Source of the DNA: Aliidiomarina indica
GTDB taxonomy: Bacteria > Pseudomonadota > Gammaproteobacteria > Enterobacterales > Alteromonadaceae
Direction: 5' to 3'
NCBI RefSeq assembly: GCF_015354615.1
Contig: NZ_JACAVQ010000006.1
Coordinates: 96,335-160,334, forward strand
DNA length: 64,000 nucleotides
A program made the translations under genes and the position numbers. Within the stretch, counting starts at the first letter, position 1. Each line of letters begins with the position of its first letter. Below the pieces are notes generated by a model, which saw only the letters and a program-made list of their open reading frames with translations, made no database searches and was not told the DNA's origin. Shown one piece after another: positions 1-12,331 of this stretch.

Positions 1-1785
1 TACGCACTACCAAATTTATATGGTGAAGACCACGCGGTGCAGATTTCTGGAACCCGTGGTGGTGAAGTCACCATGGACACGCTCTCTCAAGTAGAACGGA
101 CACTCCAGCAAGCTGGAATTCCTACTCGCGGCATGTCTTACGAGGGTGGACAAGTTCTAGTGCGTCTCGAGTCTGATGACGATCAATTAGCGGCCCGTGA
201 ACTTCTGGTCAGCGAATTGGGTAATCAGTACGTAGTGGCACTGAACCTCGCTCCGGCGACGCCGAGTTGGTTAGCTGGGATTGGCGGTGAGCCTTTAAAA
301 CTCGGTCTTGATTTGCGCGGTGGTGTTCACTTTCTGATGGAAGTGGACATGGAAGAAGCGCTGAACAAGATGCGTGAAAGTATGCTTGATACTGTTCGCG
401 ACCGCTTGCGTGATGCTCGGGTACGCTACACGGGTGTTCGCGCAGAGGGCAATGATGTTGTTGTTACCCTGCGAAGTGCCGAGGATTATCAAGGGGCGTT
501 GTCTGAGCTGAGAAATCAGTTTGAAGGCTATGAAACGCGCACTGATTCAGGCGCAAACACCATTACGCTGGTAATGACCGATCAGTTCCTGCAAGAAACT
601 CGCGCCAATGCCATTGATCAAAACATCACCATTTTGCGAAATCGGGTTGATGAGCTCGGTGTGGCTGAGCCGTTGATTCAACGACAGGGTCAAGATCGCA
701 TCGTGGTGGAGCTACCAGGGATTCAAGATACAGCCCGCGCTAAAGAAATTTTAGGAGCAACGGCAACGCTAGAATTCCGCTTTGTTGATACCGACAATGA
801 TTTACAAGATGCCATCGCCGGGCGAGTTCCTTTTGGAAGTCGCTTGTTTAATGTGCGCGGTGGCGGTCAGCAGCTACTTGAAAATCGCGTCATTCTCACC
901 GGTGATCACATTGTAAACGCCAATGTTGGTTATGACGAAAGTAACCGCCCGCAAGTAAACATTACCTTGGATTCCGCCGGTGGTCGTTTAATGACCCAGG
1001 CAACCCGAGGAAATGTTGGGCGCCCCATGGCGACCGTGTTTATCGAATTCTTGGCCACAGGTGAAACAACCGATGAAGGTCGGATTGCGTTTGAGCGCGT
1101 TGAAGAAGTGGTGAGTGTTGCAACCATTCAAGCGGTACTCGGAAGTAATTTCCGAATTACCGGCGTGGGTTCGATTCAAGATGCACAAAACTTAGCTCTC
1201 TTGCTTCGTGCCGGTGCACTCATCGCGCCAATTCAAATCGTTGAAGAGCGTACCGTCGGTCCAAGCTTAGGTGCTGAAAACGTCCGTGCCGGGATGACGG
1301 CTATTATGGCCGGTTTTATTCTCGTCTTGTTCTTTATGGGCATTTACTATCGTAAGTTTGGCTTGGTTGCGAACCTTGCTTTGTTAACCAATCTGGTCTT
1401 AATCGTGGGCGTAATGTCGATGATTCCAGGAGCAACGCTTACGATGCCGGGTATGGCAGGTATCCTGTTAACCGTCGGTATGGCCGTTGATGCCAACGTT
1501 ATTATCTTCGAACGTATTCGAGAAGAATTGTTGGCTGGGCGAAGTCCGCAGCAAGCTATCTCGCGCGGATACGAAAACGCCTTTTCAACCATTGCCGATG
1601 CAAACATCACCACGCTTATTACAGCGCTGATCTTGTTCGCGGTAGGTACAGGGTCGATTAAAGGATTTGCGGTCACATTGGCAATCGGTATTGTTACGTC
1701 GATGTTTACAGCAATCGTGGGTACTCGAGCCATTGTAAATCTCGCTTGGGGACGTCAGAAGCGTCTTACCAAGTTGTCGATTTAA
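1..1785 (+). CDS. secD: SecD, protein translocase subunit (5' end outside window)
   Basis: SecD and SecF form the membrane complex that uses the proton gradient to help the SecYEG-SecA translocon release exported proteins. The reading frame is open from base 1. The first codons read YALPNLYGEDHAVQ, which matches the region just after the first membrane segment of SecD, so only a short N-terminal part is missing. The large periplasmic P1 region fills the first two thirds. The C-terminal membrane part carries the conserved GMAVDANVIIFERI segment near residues 490-505 of the visible protein. The gtg at 37 is not the start. secF follows after 13 bp in the same operon. Confidence 0.97.
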   Translation, partial: YALPNLYGEDHAVQISGTRGGEVTMDTLSQVERTLQQAGIPTRGMSYEGGQVLVRLESDDDQLAARELLVSELGNQYVVALNLAPATPSWLAGIGGEPLKLGLDLRGGVHFLMEVDMEEALNKMRESMLDTVRDRLRDARVRYTGVRAEGNDVVVTLRSAEDYQGALSELRNQFEGYETRTDSGANTITLVMTDQFLQETRANAIDQNITILRNRVDELGVAEPLIQRQGQDRIVVELPGIQDTARAKEILGATATLEFRFVDTDNDLQDAIAGRVPFGSRLFNVRGGGQQLLENRVILTGDHIVNANVGYDESNRPQVNITLDSAGGRLMTQATRGNVGRPMATVFIEFLATGETTDEGRIAFERVEEVVSVATIQAVLGSNFRITGVGSIQDAQNLALLLRAGALIAPIQIVEERTVGPSLGAENVRAGMTAIMAGFILVLFFMGIYYRKFGLVANLALLTNLVLIVGVMSMIPGATLTMPGMAGILLTVGMAVDANVIIFERIREELLAGRSPQQAISRGYENAFSTIADANITTLITALILFAVGTGSIKGFAVTLAIGIVTSMFTAIVGTRAIVNLAWGRQKRLTKLSI

Positions 1786-1798
1786 GGGGTGCATCTGA

Positions 1799-2752
1799 AT
1801 GTTTTTAATTACTAAAGTCGATGAAAACAATCCGTTGCGCTTTATGTCCATTAACAAATGGACAACCGCACTGAGTATTATTTTGATTGTTGCATCGTTG
1901 GCCACAGTGGCAATTAACAAGCTGAACTGGGGCTTAGATTTCACCGGTGGTACCTTGGTTGAGGTTGGCTTTAGCCAACCGGCTGATCTCGCTGAATTGC
2001 GCGATGTGCTCGAGGCCAATGATTACGGTGATGCGGTAGTGCAAAACTACGGTACGCAACGGGATGTGCTGGTACGCGTTCCACCTCGGGGCGAAGCCAA
2101 TGCCGAATCAATCGGCGACAGCTTATTACGTATCTTGCAAACCAATGTGGATGAAGATCTTCAAATTCGCCGGGTCGAGTTTGTCGGTCCACAAGTAGGG
2201 GAGGAGCTTGCAGAAGCAGGTGGTCTCGCTCTGATTGTGGCGGTGATTTGTATCTTGATCTACGTGTCCTTCCGTTTTGAATGGCGCTTGGCGCTTTCTG
2301 CGGTAGCCGGTTTGGTGCAAGACGTAATTCTTATACTTGGTATCTTCGCGCTGTTCCAAATGCAGGTGGATCTAACGATTCTAGCGGCCTTGCTCGCCAC
2401 CATAGGTTACTCTCTTAACGATAGTATCGTGGTCGCGGATAGGATTCGCGAGAACTTTAGAATTATGCGTAAAGAAACGCCGGTCAGCGTCATTGATATT
2501 TCGTTAAGCCAAACCTTGAGCCGAACGCTCGTAACCTCATTAACCACATTGATGGTATTGGTGGTTCTGATGTTGTTTGGTGGGCAAATGATCTTTGGTT
2601 TCGCGGTAGCAATGTCGATTGGTGTGATCGTGGGTACTTACTCATCGATCTTCACGCGTAGCACCATCGTGCTTGCGTTAGGTATCTCACGTGAAGACTT
2701 GATGCCACCAGAAGTTGAAAAAGAGGGCGAAGATCAAGATCCCGTGTTGTAA
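1799..2752 (+). CDS. secF: SecF, protein translocase subunit
   Basis: Partner of SecD in the inner-membrane export complex. At 317 residues it has the normal family length. It shows an N-terminal membrane segment (about 20-40), a short periplasmic domain with the GLDFTGGTLVEV motif, and five more membrane segments. The conserved GYSLNDSIVVADRIRENF motif lies near residue 205. The ATG is preceded by AAGGGG. A strong terminator follows, so secDF ends the transcription unit. Confidence 0.97.
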   Translation: MFLITKVDENNPLRFMSINKWTTALSIILIVASLATVAINKLNWGLDFTGGTLVEVGFSQPADLAELRDVLEANDYGDAVVQNYGTQRDVLVRVPPRGEANAESIGDSLLRILQTNVDEDLQIRRVEFVGPQVGEELAEAGGLALIVAVICILIYVSFRFEWRLALSAVAGLVQDVILILGIFALFQMQVDLTILAALLATIGYSLNDSIVVADRIRENFRIMRKETPVSVIDISLSQTLSRTLVTSLTTLMVLVVLMLFGGQMIFGFAVAMSIGVIVGTYSSIFTRSTIVLALGISREDLMPPEVEKEGEDQDPVL

Positions 2753-2775
2753 CGCTTGATCCGATTACCCTAATC

Positions 2776-2807
2776 GAGCCTCTGACCGCAAGGTCAGGGG
2801 CTTTTTT
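2776..2807 (+). terminator. Rho-independent terminator after secF
   Basis: A GC-rich hairpin (GCCTCTGACC, loop GCAA, GGTCAGGGGC) is followed directly by a run of T. It lies 24 bp behind the secF stop and ends the sec operon before yaaA. Confidence 0.9.
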
Positions 2808-2862
2808 ATATCATCTGTGGTAGTCTTTTTAGAGTTTCCAACAATGCGAGGTAAAGCGAACG

Positions 2863-5092
<2,230 letters not shown>

Positions 5093-5192
5093 TTAGGCGT
5101 GTTATACTTCTCGATCTAGCGGAAAATGTGCTATTCTTCGCGGCAATTAGATATCGGCCGCTGGTGCCACTGAAAAGCTCTGAGGATTTTGC

Positions 5193-5657
5193 ATGAAGGT
5201 TATCGAAGCAGGTGTTGCAGCACCGGGTAAAAAAGTTGCGATTGTGGTGTCACGCTTTAACAGCTTTATCGTAGAAAAGTTGCTTGAAGGTGCTATCGAT
5301 GCTTTGGTCCGGATTGGACAAATCAAAGAGTCAGACATTACCGTGGTACGCGTTCCAGGCGCTTACGAGTTGCCTATTACCGCAAAGAAAGCGGCCAGCT
5401 CAGGTAAGTTCGACGCGGTGATCGCCATCGGCGCTGTCATTCGTGGCGGTACCCCGCATTTTGATTTTGTTGCCGGACAAGCTAATTCAGGCCTTGCTCA
5501 AGTTGCACTGGATACCGGAGTACCGGTAGCTTTTGGTGTAATTACTACAGATACCGATGAGCAAGCCATTGATCGCGCCGGCGTGAAACACGGCAATAAA
5601 GGTGCAGAAGCGGCCTTGAGCGCGCTCGAAATGATGAACGTTCTCGAGCAGTTATAA
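5193..5657 (+). CDS. ribH: 6,7-dimethyl-8-ribityllumazine synthase
   Basis: Condenses 5-amino-6-ribitylaminouracil with 3,4-dihydroxy-2-butanone 4-phosphate to form lumazine, the penultimate step of riboflavin synthesis. At 154 residues it has the normal length. The substrate motifs VVSRFN and [16 protein letters not shown], with its active-site histidine, are present. The start ATG has TGAGGA upstream. A possible extended -10 (TGCTATTCT, about 5129-5137) lies in the short leader. No FMN riboswitch is apparent in the 100-bp leader. nusB follows after 11 bp, the common gammaproteobacterial order. Confidence 0.97.
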   Translation: MKVIEAGVAAPGKKVAIVVSRFNSFIVEKLLEGAIDALVRIGQIKESDITVVRVPGAYELPITAKKAASSGKFDAVIAIGAVIRGGTPHFDFVAGQANSGLAQVALDTGVPVAFGVITTDTDEQAIDRAGVKHGNKGAEAALSALEMMNVLEQL

Positions 5658-5668
5658 GGAGTGTTTTT

Positions 5669-6088
5669 GTGAAACCAGCTGCCCGTCGGAAAGCCCGTCG
5701 CCTTGCGATTCAAGCCGTGTATTCATGGCAGTTGTCACGCAATAGCGTGACCGATATCGAAGCCGAATTCTTAACTGAGAATGACGTATCTAAAGTGGAT
5801 GTCGATTACTTTCTCGATTTAGTGCGTGGCGTAACCGGTCGCGTGTCTACCTTAGATGAAGCGTTAACCCCTTTTACCGACCGCCCATTTGCAGATTTAG
5901 ACCAGATTGAACGCGCAATTTTGCGGGTATCTGCGTACGAATTAAAATGGCGTCTTGATGTGCCCTACAAAGTGGTGATGAACGAAGCCATTGAGCTTGC
6001 CAAAGCGTTTGGTGCCGACGATTCTCATCGTTTTGTGAATGGCGTTTTAGACAAGGCCGTAGATAGCTTGCGGGCTGCACGCCAGTAA
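5669..6088 (+). CDS. nusB: Transcription antitermination factor NusB
   Basis: 139 residues matching NusB from the opening RRKARRLAIQAVYSWQ to the C-terminal SHRFVNGVLDKAV. With NusE (S10), NusB binds boxA RNA and supports rRNA antitermination. It starts at a GTG with AAGGAG 8-13 bp upstream. It lies between ribH and thiL in a compact operon. Confidence 0.97.
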   Translation: MKPAARRKARRLAIQAVYSWQLSRNSVTDIEAEFLTENDVSKVDVDYFLDLVRGVTGRVSTLDEALTPFTDRPFADLDQIERAILRVSAYELKWRLDVPYKVVMNEAIELAKAFGADDSHRFVNGVLDKAVDSLRAARQ

Positions 6089-6093
6089 ATCTG

Positions 6094-7068
6094 ATGGACT
6101 CTACCCGGCGCGAGTTCGCACTCATTGAGCGCTTTTTTAAAGAGCGCGGCGTGAAACGTGCGGATGTGCCAATTTCGGTGGGGGACGACGCGGCCATTCT
6201 TGCGCCCCCAACGAACTCTCATATCGCAGTCACTACCGATACCATGGTGCAAGGTGTGCATTTTGATGAGCACACCCCCATTTCCGCACTTGGTCATAAA
6301 CTAGCAGCAGTGAACTTAAGCGATCTTGCTGCCATGGGCGCCGAGCCTGCTTGGGCGTCACTTGCCCTTACCTTACCCGATTTTAATGAAGCTTGGCTGG
6401 ACGATTTCAGCCGTGGCTTGATTGATATGCTTGATTATCATCACTGTAGTTTGATAGGTGGTGACATTACCCGAGGCCCGCTTACTTTAACGCTAACGGT
6501 GCATGGCTTTGTACCTACAGACCGCTACTTGTTACGCAGCGGCGCCCAACCGGGTGATCGCATCTACGTGAGTGGAACTCTCGGTGACGCCGCACTTGCG
6601 CTCGCAGTACAGCAAGCCAAGTTAAGTTCATCGTGCAGTGATTCCGTGCGTGATGCATTGAACGATCGCTTGTTCCGGCCAACGCCACGTGTCATGTTGG
6701 GCACACTTATTCGTAACCAAGCCAATAGCGCTATCGACCTTTCAGATGGCTTAGGTGGCGATTTACAGCATATACTGAGTGCATCAAACGTGGGAGCTCG
6801 CATTGATTTGGCGGCCCTGCCGCGTTCGCAAGCATTTGCTGAAGTGGTGAAGGGAGAGCAAGGTTGGCCCTATCAGCTGTTTGGGGGCGACGATTATGAG
6901 TTATGTTTTACCGTTCCTGAAGGTCGACGAGGGGCATTTGAAACTATCAGTCGACAAGCAGGTGTAGCAGTTACCGCAATTGGCGTGATCGAAAAAGAAG
7001 CTGGATTGCGCTATACCCATGCGGGTGAAAGAGTCAATTTTGACAACCAGAGTTACAGTCACTTTTAA
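6094..7068 (+). CDS. thiL: Thiamine-monophosphate kinase
   Basis: Phosphorylates thiamine monophosphate to thiamine diphosphate with ATP, the last cofactor step. At 324 residues it is normal length. Typical blocks include the N-terminal FALIERFF, the metal/nucleotide site VGDDAAIL, LSDLAAMGA, and the C-terminal FGGDDYELCFT. The ATG lies 5 bp after the nusB stop, without a strong ribosome site of its own, suggesting coupling to nusB. The product serves Dxs, encoded just downstream on the other strand, which needs thiamine diphosphate. Confidence 0.97.
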   Translation: MDSTRREFALIERFFKERGVKRADVPISVGDDAAILAPPTNSHIAVTTDTMVQGVHFDEHTPISALGHKLAAVNLSDLAAMGAEPAWASLALTLPDFNEAWLDDFSRGLIDMLDYHHCSLIGGDITRGPLTLTLTVHGFVPTDRYLLRSGAQPGDRIYVSGTLGDAALALAVQQAKLSSSCSDSVRDALNDRLFRPTPRVMLGTLIRNQANSAIDLSDGLGGDLQHILSASNVGARIDLAALPRSQAFAEVVKGEQGWPYQLFGGDDYELCFTVPEGRRGAFETISRQAGVAVTAIGVIEKEAGLRYTHAGERVNFDNQSYSHF

Positions 7069-7088
7069 GCGTTTATAACGGAGTTATT

Positions 7089-7577
7089 ATGGCCCCTGCA
7101 CGCATACCGCCGCGCCAGTTATTGAAGAATCCGGTTCACTTTCTGTCATTAGGGTTTGGAACCGGGTTGGCACCGAAAGCGCCAGGTACCTTTGGCACTC
7201 TTCCCGCTATTCTGTTGGTTTTGTTGTTTGCTCCCCTCGACGTGGCGGCCTATCTTGGTGTGGTTGCCGTGGTTACTCTGGTGGGTATTTACCTATGCGG
7301 GCAAACCGCAAAAGCGATGGGTGAGCACGACGCACCCGCAATTGTATGGGATGAAATTGCCGGCTATATGATTGCGATGATCGCCGTACCGGTGAGCTGG
7401 CTCACACTTCTTGTCGCCTTTATCCTGTTCCGGTTTTTTGACATCCTCAAACCCTGGCCCATTCGCTGGCTGGATCAAAAGGTACACGGCGGATTAGGCA
7501 TTATGCTTGATGACGTGTTGGCAGGTTTTTTTACCCTGATACTGATGCATATAGCCCTCAGCCTAGGCTGGCTATAA
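7089..7577 (+). CDS. pgpA: Phosphatidylglycerophosphatase A
   Basis: Removes phosphate from phosphatidylglycerophosphate to make phosphatidylglycerol at the inner membrane. 162 residues with three to four membrane segments. Family motifs are present: GFGTGLAPKAPGTFGT, the acidic site IVWDEIAGYM, and FRFFDILKPWPIRWLD. GGAG precedes the ATG. It ends the ribH-nusB-thiL-pgpA run and is convergent with dxs, 23 bp away across a perfect palindrome. Confidence 0.96.
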   Translation: MAPARIPPRQLLKNPVHFLSLGFGTGLAPKAPGTFGTLPAILLVLLFAPLDVAAYLGVVAVVTLVGIYLCGQTAKAMGEHDAPAIVWDEIAGYMIAMIAVPVSWLTLLVAFILFRFFDILKPWPIRWLDQKVHGGLGIMLDDVLAGFFTLILMHIALSLGWL

Positions 7578-7579
7578 CC

Positions 7580-7604
7580 GTAACCAACGCAATGCGTTGG
7601 TTAC
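7580..7604. repeat. CCAACGC palindrome between pgpA and dxs
   Basis: A perfect inverted repeat with 11-bp arms and a 3-bp centre (GTAACCAACGC AAT GCGTTGGTTAC). It fills the gap between the convergent pgpA and dxs genes, and its right end contains the dxs stop codon. It is one copy of the dispersed CCAACGCnnTGCGTTGG family in this window. It could act as a transcription stop in both directions, but it has no long T run. Confidence 0.85.
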
Positions 7605-9463
7605 TTTAAGCGGGTTTTGATTTGGGCGGTGATGCCCGCGGCGTTGAGGCCGAGCTCGGCTCGAATTTCATCTTGGCTGCCATGCTTGATAAATTCATCA
7701 GGCAGGCCGAGGAAGTGGACAGGGGTGGTGACGCCTTGGGTCTGAAGAAGCTCGCTCACGGCACTTCCTGCACCCCCTGCAACGGCATTTTCTTCCACGG
7801 TAACAAGAAGTTCATGATCCTTGGCAGCCGCCAAAATAGCCTCATGGTCCAGAGGCTTCACAAACCGCATATCAATCACAGTGGCGTTGAGTGTCTCAGC
7901 TGCGCTCATCACTTCCGGTAATAAAATACCAAAATTCAAGATAGCTACACGCTCACCACGTCGCTTCTCAACACTCTTCCCAATAGGAAGCGTTTCTAAA
8001 GGCGTATAGCTAACACCCACACCATTGCCACGGGGATAGCGAACCGCACTCGGTCCGTTATGCTGATAGCCGGTATAAAGCATCAGACGGCACTCGTTCT
8101 CGTCAGATGGGGTCATCACCACCATATTCGGCACGCAGCGCAAGTAAGACAGATCGTAGGCGCCCTGATGTGTGGGGCCATCGGCACCAACAATACCGGC
8201 GCGATCAATAGCAAATAGAACCGGTAAATTTTGCAGGGCGACATCATGAATGAGCTGATCGTAGGCCCGCTGCAAAAAGGTGGAATAAATGGCAACCACG
8301 GGTTTCATACCCGCAATGGCTAATCCCGCCCCGAAGGTAACCGCATGTTGCTCAGCGATGGCAACGTCATAATACTGTTTTGGGAAACGTCGGGCGAATT
8401 CGACCATGCCAGAACCTTCGCGCATCGCCGGCGTGATTCCCACCACATTCGGGTCAGCGGCTGCCATTTCACATAACCACTCACCAAACACCGCAGAATA
8501 AGAAGGCACGCTGGCTGGTTTTGATGGCAATGAATCCGTGCTGGGATCAAATTTCGGTACCCCATGGTAGCCAATAGGGTCTTTCTCAGCGGGAGCGTAG
8601 CCTTTGCCCTTGCGAGTAACAACATGCAGCAATTGCGGCCCTTTCATCGAACGCATATTTTGCAGAGTTTCTACAAGGCTATCGACGTCGTGGCCATCAA
8701 TAGGGCCAATGTAATTAAAGCCCAGCTCTTCAAAGATAGTGCCAGGAGTAACCATGCCTTTTACATGCTCTTCGGCTTTACTCACGAGCTCGCGCATACC
8801 CGGCATGCCACTAAGCAGCTGCTTGCCGCCTTCACGTAAGGTGGTATAGAACTTACCCGAGAGTAATCGCGCGAAATGAGAATTTAATGCACCCACATTC
8901 TCGGAAATAGACATGTCATTGTCATTTAAGATAACCAGCATATCCGGTGAAATATCACCGGCGTGGTTCAGGGCTTCAAATGCCATCCCAGCAGTCATGG
9001 CACCATCACCAATGACGGCAACCACTTTTCGATTTGCGGCTTCTTTTTCAGCAGCAATCGCAAGGCCTAAAGCGGCACTAATGGATGTACTGGAGTGACC
9101 CACTGAAAGCACATCATATTCGCTCTCATCGCGCCAAGGAAACGGGTGTAATCCGTCCTTTTGACGAATGGTATGCAATGCATCGCGACGTCCGGTGAGA
9201 ATCTTATGCGGATAGGCTTGATGACCAACGTCCCAAACCAAGTGGTCAAACGGCGTTTTGTAGACATAGTGCAGTGCCACGGTAAGTTCTACCGTACCTA
9301 AACCTGAGGCAAGGTGACCGCTACTTTTACTTACCGATGTAAGGAGATAATGGCGCAGCTCGTCGCTCACCTGCTTGAGCGATTGCTTGGGTAAACCACG
9401 CAAATCGGCAGGGGAGTCAATTTTCTCTAACAGCGGAAACGCTGGGTTCGTTGCATGCGTCAT
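7601..9463 (-). CDS. dxs: 1-deoxy-D-xylulose-5-phosphate synthase
   Basis: Joins pyruvate and glyceraldehyde 3-phosphate, with thiamine diphosphate, into DXP. This is the entry step of the MEP isoprenoid pathway and also feeds thiamine and pyridoxal synthesis. Conserved parts are the [14 protein letters not shown] N-terminal region (here [11 protein letters not shown]), the cofactor motif [18 protein letters not shown], and the catalytic glutamate in [13 protein letters not shown]. The frame is open up to a TTG at 9487. The ATG at 9463 gives 620 residues, equal to the E. coli enzyme, so I use it. This start lies 4 bp beyond the ispA stop. Confidence 0.97.
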   Translation of the reverse strand: MTHATNPAFPLLEKIDSPADLRGLPKQSLKQVSDELRHYLLTSVSKSSGHLASGLGTVELTVALHYVYKTPFDHLVWDVGHQAYPHKILTGRRDALHTIRQKDGLHPFPWRDESEYDVLSVGHSSTSISAALGLAIAAEKEAANRKVVAVIGDGAMTAGMAFEALNHAGDISPDMLVILNDNDMSISENVGALNSHFARLLSGKFYTTLREGGKQLLSGMPGMRELVSKAEEHVKGMVTPGTIFEELGFNYIGPIDGHDVDSLVETLQNMRSMKGPQLLHVVTRKGKGYAPAEKDPIGYHGVPKFDPSTDSLPSKPASVPSYSAVFGEWLCEMAAADPNVVGITPAMREGSGMVEFARRFPKQYYDVAIAEQHAVTFGAGLAIAGMKPVVAIYSTFLQRAYDQLIHDVALQNLPVLFAIDRAGIVGADGPTHQGAYDLSYLRCVPNMVVMTPSDENECRLMLYTGYQHNGPSAVRYPRGNGVGVSYTPLETLPIGKSVEKRRGERVAILNFGILLPEVMSAAETLNATVIDMRFVKPLDHEAILAAAKDHELLVTVEENAVAGGAGSAVSELLQTQGVTTPVHFLGLPDEFIKHGSQDEIRAELGLNAAGITAQIKTRLK

Positions 9464-9467
9464 GTTA

Positions 9468-10385
9468 CTACCGGTCTCGTTTAACAAGGTATTCTGTAAA
9501 GCTCTCTAAGAGGGCGGTATTGTACGGGATCAAGGCGAGCGCGTGTAGCGCTTTTTCGTGTAATTGACGGAGCAGCGCTTGCGATCCCGCGAGCCCCAGT
9601 AAAGCAGGATACGTTGATTTATGCAGTGCTTGATCAGAACCTTGTGTTTTACCAAGTGTTTGCGTGTCGCCAGTGACATCAAGAATATCGTCTTGCACCT
9701 GAAACGCCAAACCAATGGCATCAGCAAACTCATCGAGCGCGCTTCGTACCTGCTCGCTTACGTCGTTGGCCGCGAGGGCGCCTAATTGAACCGACGCCCG
9801 TAAAAGCGCACCGGTTTTAAGTTGATGCACTTGCTCTAATTCGGCAGTTTGGATACTGCGCCCCGTGGCAGCGATATCTAACATCTGACCACCGCACATC
9901 CCATGCAAACCTGCGCTATGGGCCAATACGTGCACCATTCGAAGTTGCTGCGCTGGAGATATATGGGGAATAGGCTGCGCGAGCAAAGAAAATGCGAACG
10001 ATTGCAAGGCGTCACCAGCAAGTATGGCTGTGGCTTCATCAAACTGCACATGGCAGGTCGGTTGACCTCGACGCAATGTATCGTCGTCCATGGCCGGCAA
10101 ATCATCATGAATTAACGAATAGGCATGGATGCACTCCACAGCAGCGGCGGGCGCATCAAGGCTTTCAACGGGCACATCAAATAACTCGCCAGTGGCATAC
10201 ACCAAAAATGGACGAACCCGCTTTCCACCCAATAAGGCCGAATACTGCATGGCTTGCTGTAATCGGGTTGCGTGCGCTTGGACAGAGAGCACGGTTTGCA
10301 TATACGCATCATGGCGCTGGCGCAGCGCAGAAAAACGTTGCTGAAATTCTTCTTGTTGCGAAGCACTCGGTGAAGATATGGACAT
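9468..10385 (-). CDS. ispA: (2E,6E)-farnesyl diphosphate synthase
   Basis: Makes geranyl and farnesyl diphosphate from IPP and DMAPP. The two aspartate-rich motifs are clear: DDLPAMDDD (first) and DDILD (second), with the KTGALL block between them. The frame is open further upstream into xseB, but ATG 10385 (MSISSPSA) gives 305 residues, close to the family norm of about 299. It also starts 1 bp beyond the xseB stop, typical of this operon. It sits between xseB and dxs, the usual gammaproteobacterial arrangement. Confidence 0.96.
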   Translation of the reverse strand: MSISSPSASQQEEFQQRFSALRQRHDAYMQTVLSVQAHATRLQQAMQYSALLGGKRVRPFLVYATGELFDVPVESLDAPAAAVECIHAYSLIHDDLPAMDDDTLRRGQPTCHVQFDEATAILAGDALQSFAFSLLAQPIPHISPAQQLRMVHVLAHSAGLHGMCGGQMLDIAATGRSIQTAELEQVHQLKTGALLRASVQLGALAANDVSEQVRSALDEFADAIGLAFQVQDDILDVTGDTQTLGKTQGSDQALHKSTYPALLGLAGSQALLRQLHEKALHALALIPYNTALLESFTEYLVKRDR

Positions 10386-10386
10386 A

Positions 10387-10650
10387 TTAGGCGCTTGTGT
10401 CATCAGAGCCAGGTTCATTGAACTCACCCAACGACTCGTCTTGCTGTTGCTGCAGAAGAATCTGTACACGCTGCTCGGCATCTTGCAGTTTTTTCTGGCT
10501 TACCCGAGTGAGGGCAACGGCACGCTCGAACTGTTGCAGCGATTGCTCCAAGGGTAGATCACCCTGCTCAAGCGCTTGGATAATTTGCTCTAACTCTTGG
10601 ATCGCTTGTTCAAAACCGATGGATTCTGTTTTGCTTGTTTGCTCTGACAT
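10387..10650 (-). CDS. xseB: Exodeoxyribonuclease VII small subunit
   Basis: 87 residues. The typical helical core [19 protein letters not shown] and the [14 protein letters not shown] helix are present, followed by a Gln/Asp-rich tail. XseB helices bind XseA to form the nuclease that degrades single-stranded DNA. It is the first gene of xseB-ispA-dxs and is divergent from thiI across a 190-bp gap. Confidence 0.95.
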   Translation of the reverse strand: MSEQTSKTESIGFEQAIQELEQIIQALEQGDLPLEQSLQQFERAVALTRVSQKKLQDAEQRVQILLQQQQDESLGEFNEPGSDDTSA

Positions 10651-10841
10651 AACAATTCCTGATTCCTGGGGTTATCGCTCAGAATAATTCCGTGTGCTCA
10701 CGCTGGGTTTGCATAAGTATAAAATATCACAGGGGAGGCGAGAACTGCACCGCTTTTCCATGTTGGCAAAGGCTTCATTAGCTGAATGAGGTGTAATCCT
10801 GTATAATTCTGCGCTCATTTTTCTGCTCTGTGAAACTTGCT

Positions 10842-12293
10842 ATGCGTTTTATTGTTCGACTCCATGCTGAAATTACCATTAAAAGCCGTTCGGTACGGCA
10901 GCGCCATGTGAAAGTGCTCACGGGTAACCTTCGCACGCTTCTAAAACCCTTACATACATCGGTGCGCGTGCGTAATCATTGGGATCGTATTGAGATTAGT
11001 CATGATGATATTCCAGAGCTTACTGCAACGGTTATTGCGCGTTTGCAGCAAACGCCCGGTATTTCCTATTTTGAGCAGGTACTGCAAGCTCCGTTGTGTG
11101 ATTTTGAAGATATCTTCCAGTGGGTTTTGTCTCACAAAGGCGAGCAGCTGCAAAATAAATCGTTTGCCATTCGGGTAAAACGAAAAGGGCACCACGATTT
11201 TTCATCCATGGATCTCGCACGCTACGTGGGTGGTGGCATTAAGCATCACGTTGCCGGCGCGTCGGTACGTTTAAAAGATCCAGAAGAAGAAGTGGTGTTG
11301 CATATTATTGATGAGCAAATGTCGTTAGTTGTCACGCGCTATCAAGCACTCGGCGGATTCCCCTTACCCACCCAAGAAACCGTGTTGTCTTTGATGTCGG
11401 GTGGCTTTGATAGCTCCGTTGCAAGTTTTCAGATGATCCGCCGTGGCACGCGCACTCATTTCTGCTTTTTTAATTTGGGGGCTGATACTCACGAAGCTGC
11501 CGTGCGCGAAATTGCTTATTTCTTATGGGAAAAATACTCCAAAACCCACGCGGTAAAGTTTATTAGTGTTGATTTCAGCGAAGTTGTAAACCGTATTTTA
11601 GAGCACGCCGATCAAGGTACTATGGGCGTTGTGTTAAAGCGCGCAATGATGCGCGCTGCAGGGCAAATCGCCAAGCGCGTGCGAGCGCAAGCGATTGTCA
11701 CAGGCGAAGCGATCGGCCAAGTGTCTAGCCAAACCTTAAGTAATTTACAGTTAATTGATGCCGCCACTCCGGCATTAGTTGTGCGGCCATTGATTGTCAG
11801 TGATAAGCAAACTATTGTTGATCAAGCTCGGGCCATTGGTGTGGAACATTTAAGTGCGGCTGTGCCAGAGTATTGTGGCGTGATTTCAAAGCAGCCTTCG
11901 GTAAAGGTAAAACCAGAAGTGATCGCTGCAACCGAGCAAGCCGTAATCTCTGACGGCCTGATCGATGAAGTGGTCGCGCAAGCGCGAGCGATTGATATTC
12001 GTGAAGTTCGGGTAAATCCAGTTGCAGGGCCCGAAATTTATCGCGATGATTTACCCGAACAAGCGATTGTGTTGGATATTCGCACCGACGATGAAGTGGA
12101 AGCAATGCCGTTAGATCTTCCCGGACACAAAGTGTTACACATTCCATTTTTCCGTCTGGCAGGGAAACAAGATACACTGAATAAAGAGAATCAATATGTG
12201 CTGTATTGCCAGCAAGGTGTAATGAGTCGGCTACAAGCCATTCAATTGCGCGAGCAAGGCTTCAAGCATATCGGAATATTTGAGCGTTCCTAG
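10842..12293 (+). CDS. thiI: tRNA 4-thiouridine synthase / thiamine thiazole sulfur carrier ThiI
   Basis: Adenylates and thiolates uridine 8 of tRNA. The rhodanese-bearing form also supplies sulfur for the thiamine thiazole ring. Domains in order: an N-terminal ferredoxin-like and THUMP region (to about 165), a PP-loop ATPase with SGGFDSSVAS (about 190), and a C-terminal rhodanese domain with catalytic Cys in YCQQGVMSR. ATG 10842 (MRFIVRLHAEITIKS) gives 483 residues, matching E. coli (482). A GTG 12 bp upstream is possible. TATAAT at 10802-10807 may be its -10, but no good -35 is seen. Confidence 0.96.
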   Translation: MRFIVRLHAEITIKSRSVRQRHVKVLTGNLRTLLKPLHTSVRVRNHWDRIEISHDDIPELTATVIARLQQTPGISYFEQVLQAPLCDFEDIFQWVLSHKGEQLQNKSFAIRVKRKGHHDFSSMDLARYVGGGIKHHVAGASVRLKDPEEEVVLHIIDEQMSLVVTRYQALGGFPLPTQETVLSLMSGGFDSSVASFQMIRRGTRTHFCFFNLGADTHEAAVREIAYFLWEKYSKTHAVKFISVDFSEVVNRILEHADQGTMGVVLKRAMMRAAGQIAKRVRAQAIVTGEAIGQVSSQTLSNLQLIDAATPALVVRPLIVSDKQTIVDQARAIGVEHLSAAVPEYCGVISKQPSVKVKPEVIAATEQAVISDGLIDEVVAQARAIDIREVRVNPVAGPEIYRDDLPEQAIVLDIRTDDEVEAMPLDLPGHKVLHIPFFRLAGKQDTLNKENQYVLYCQQGVMSRLQAIQLREQGFKHIGIFERS

Positions 12294-12331
12294 CGAGAGT
12301 CTAGGTTTGACGCTTACCAAACCAGATAAGG

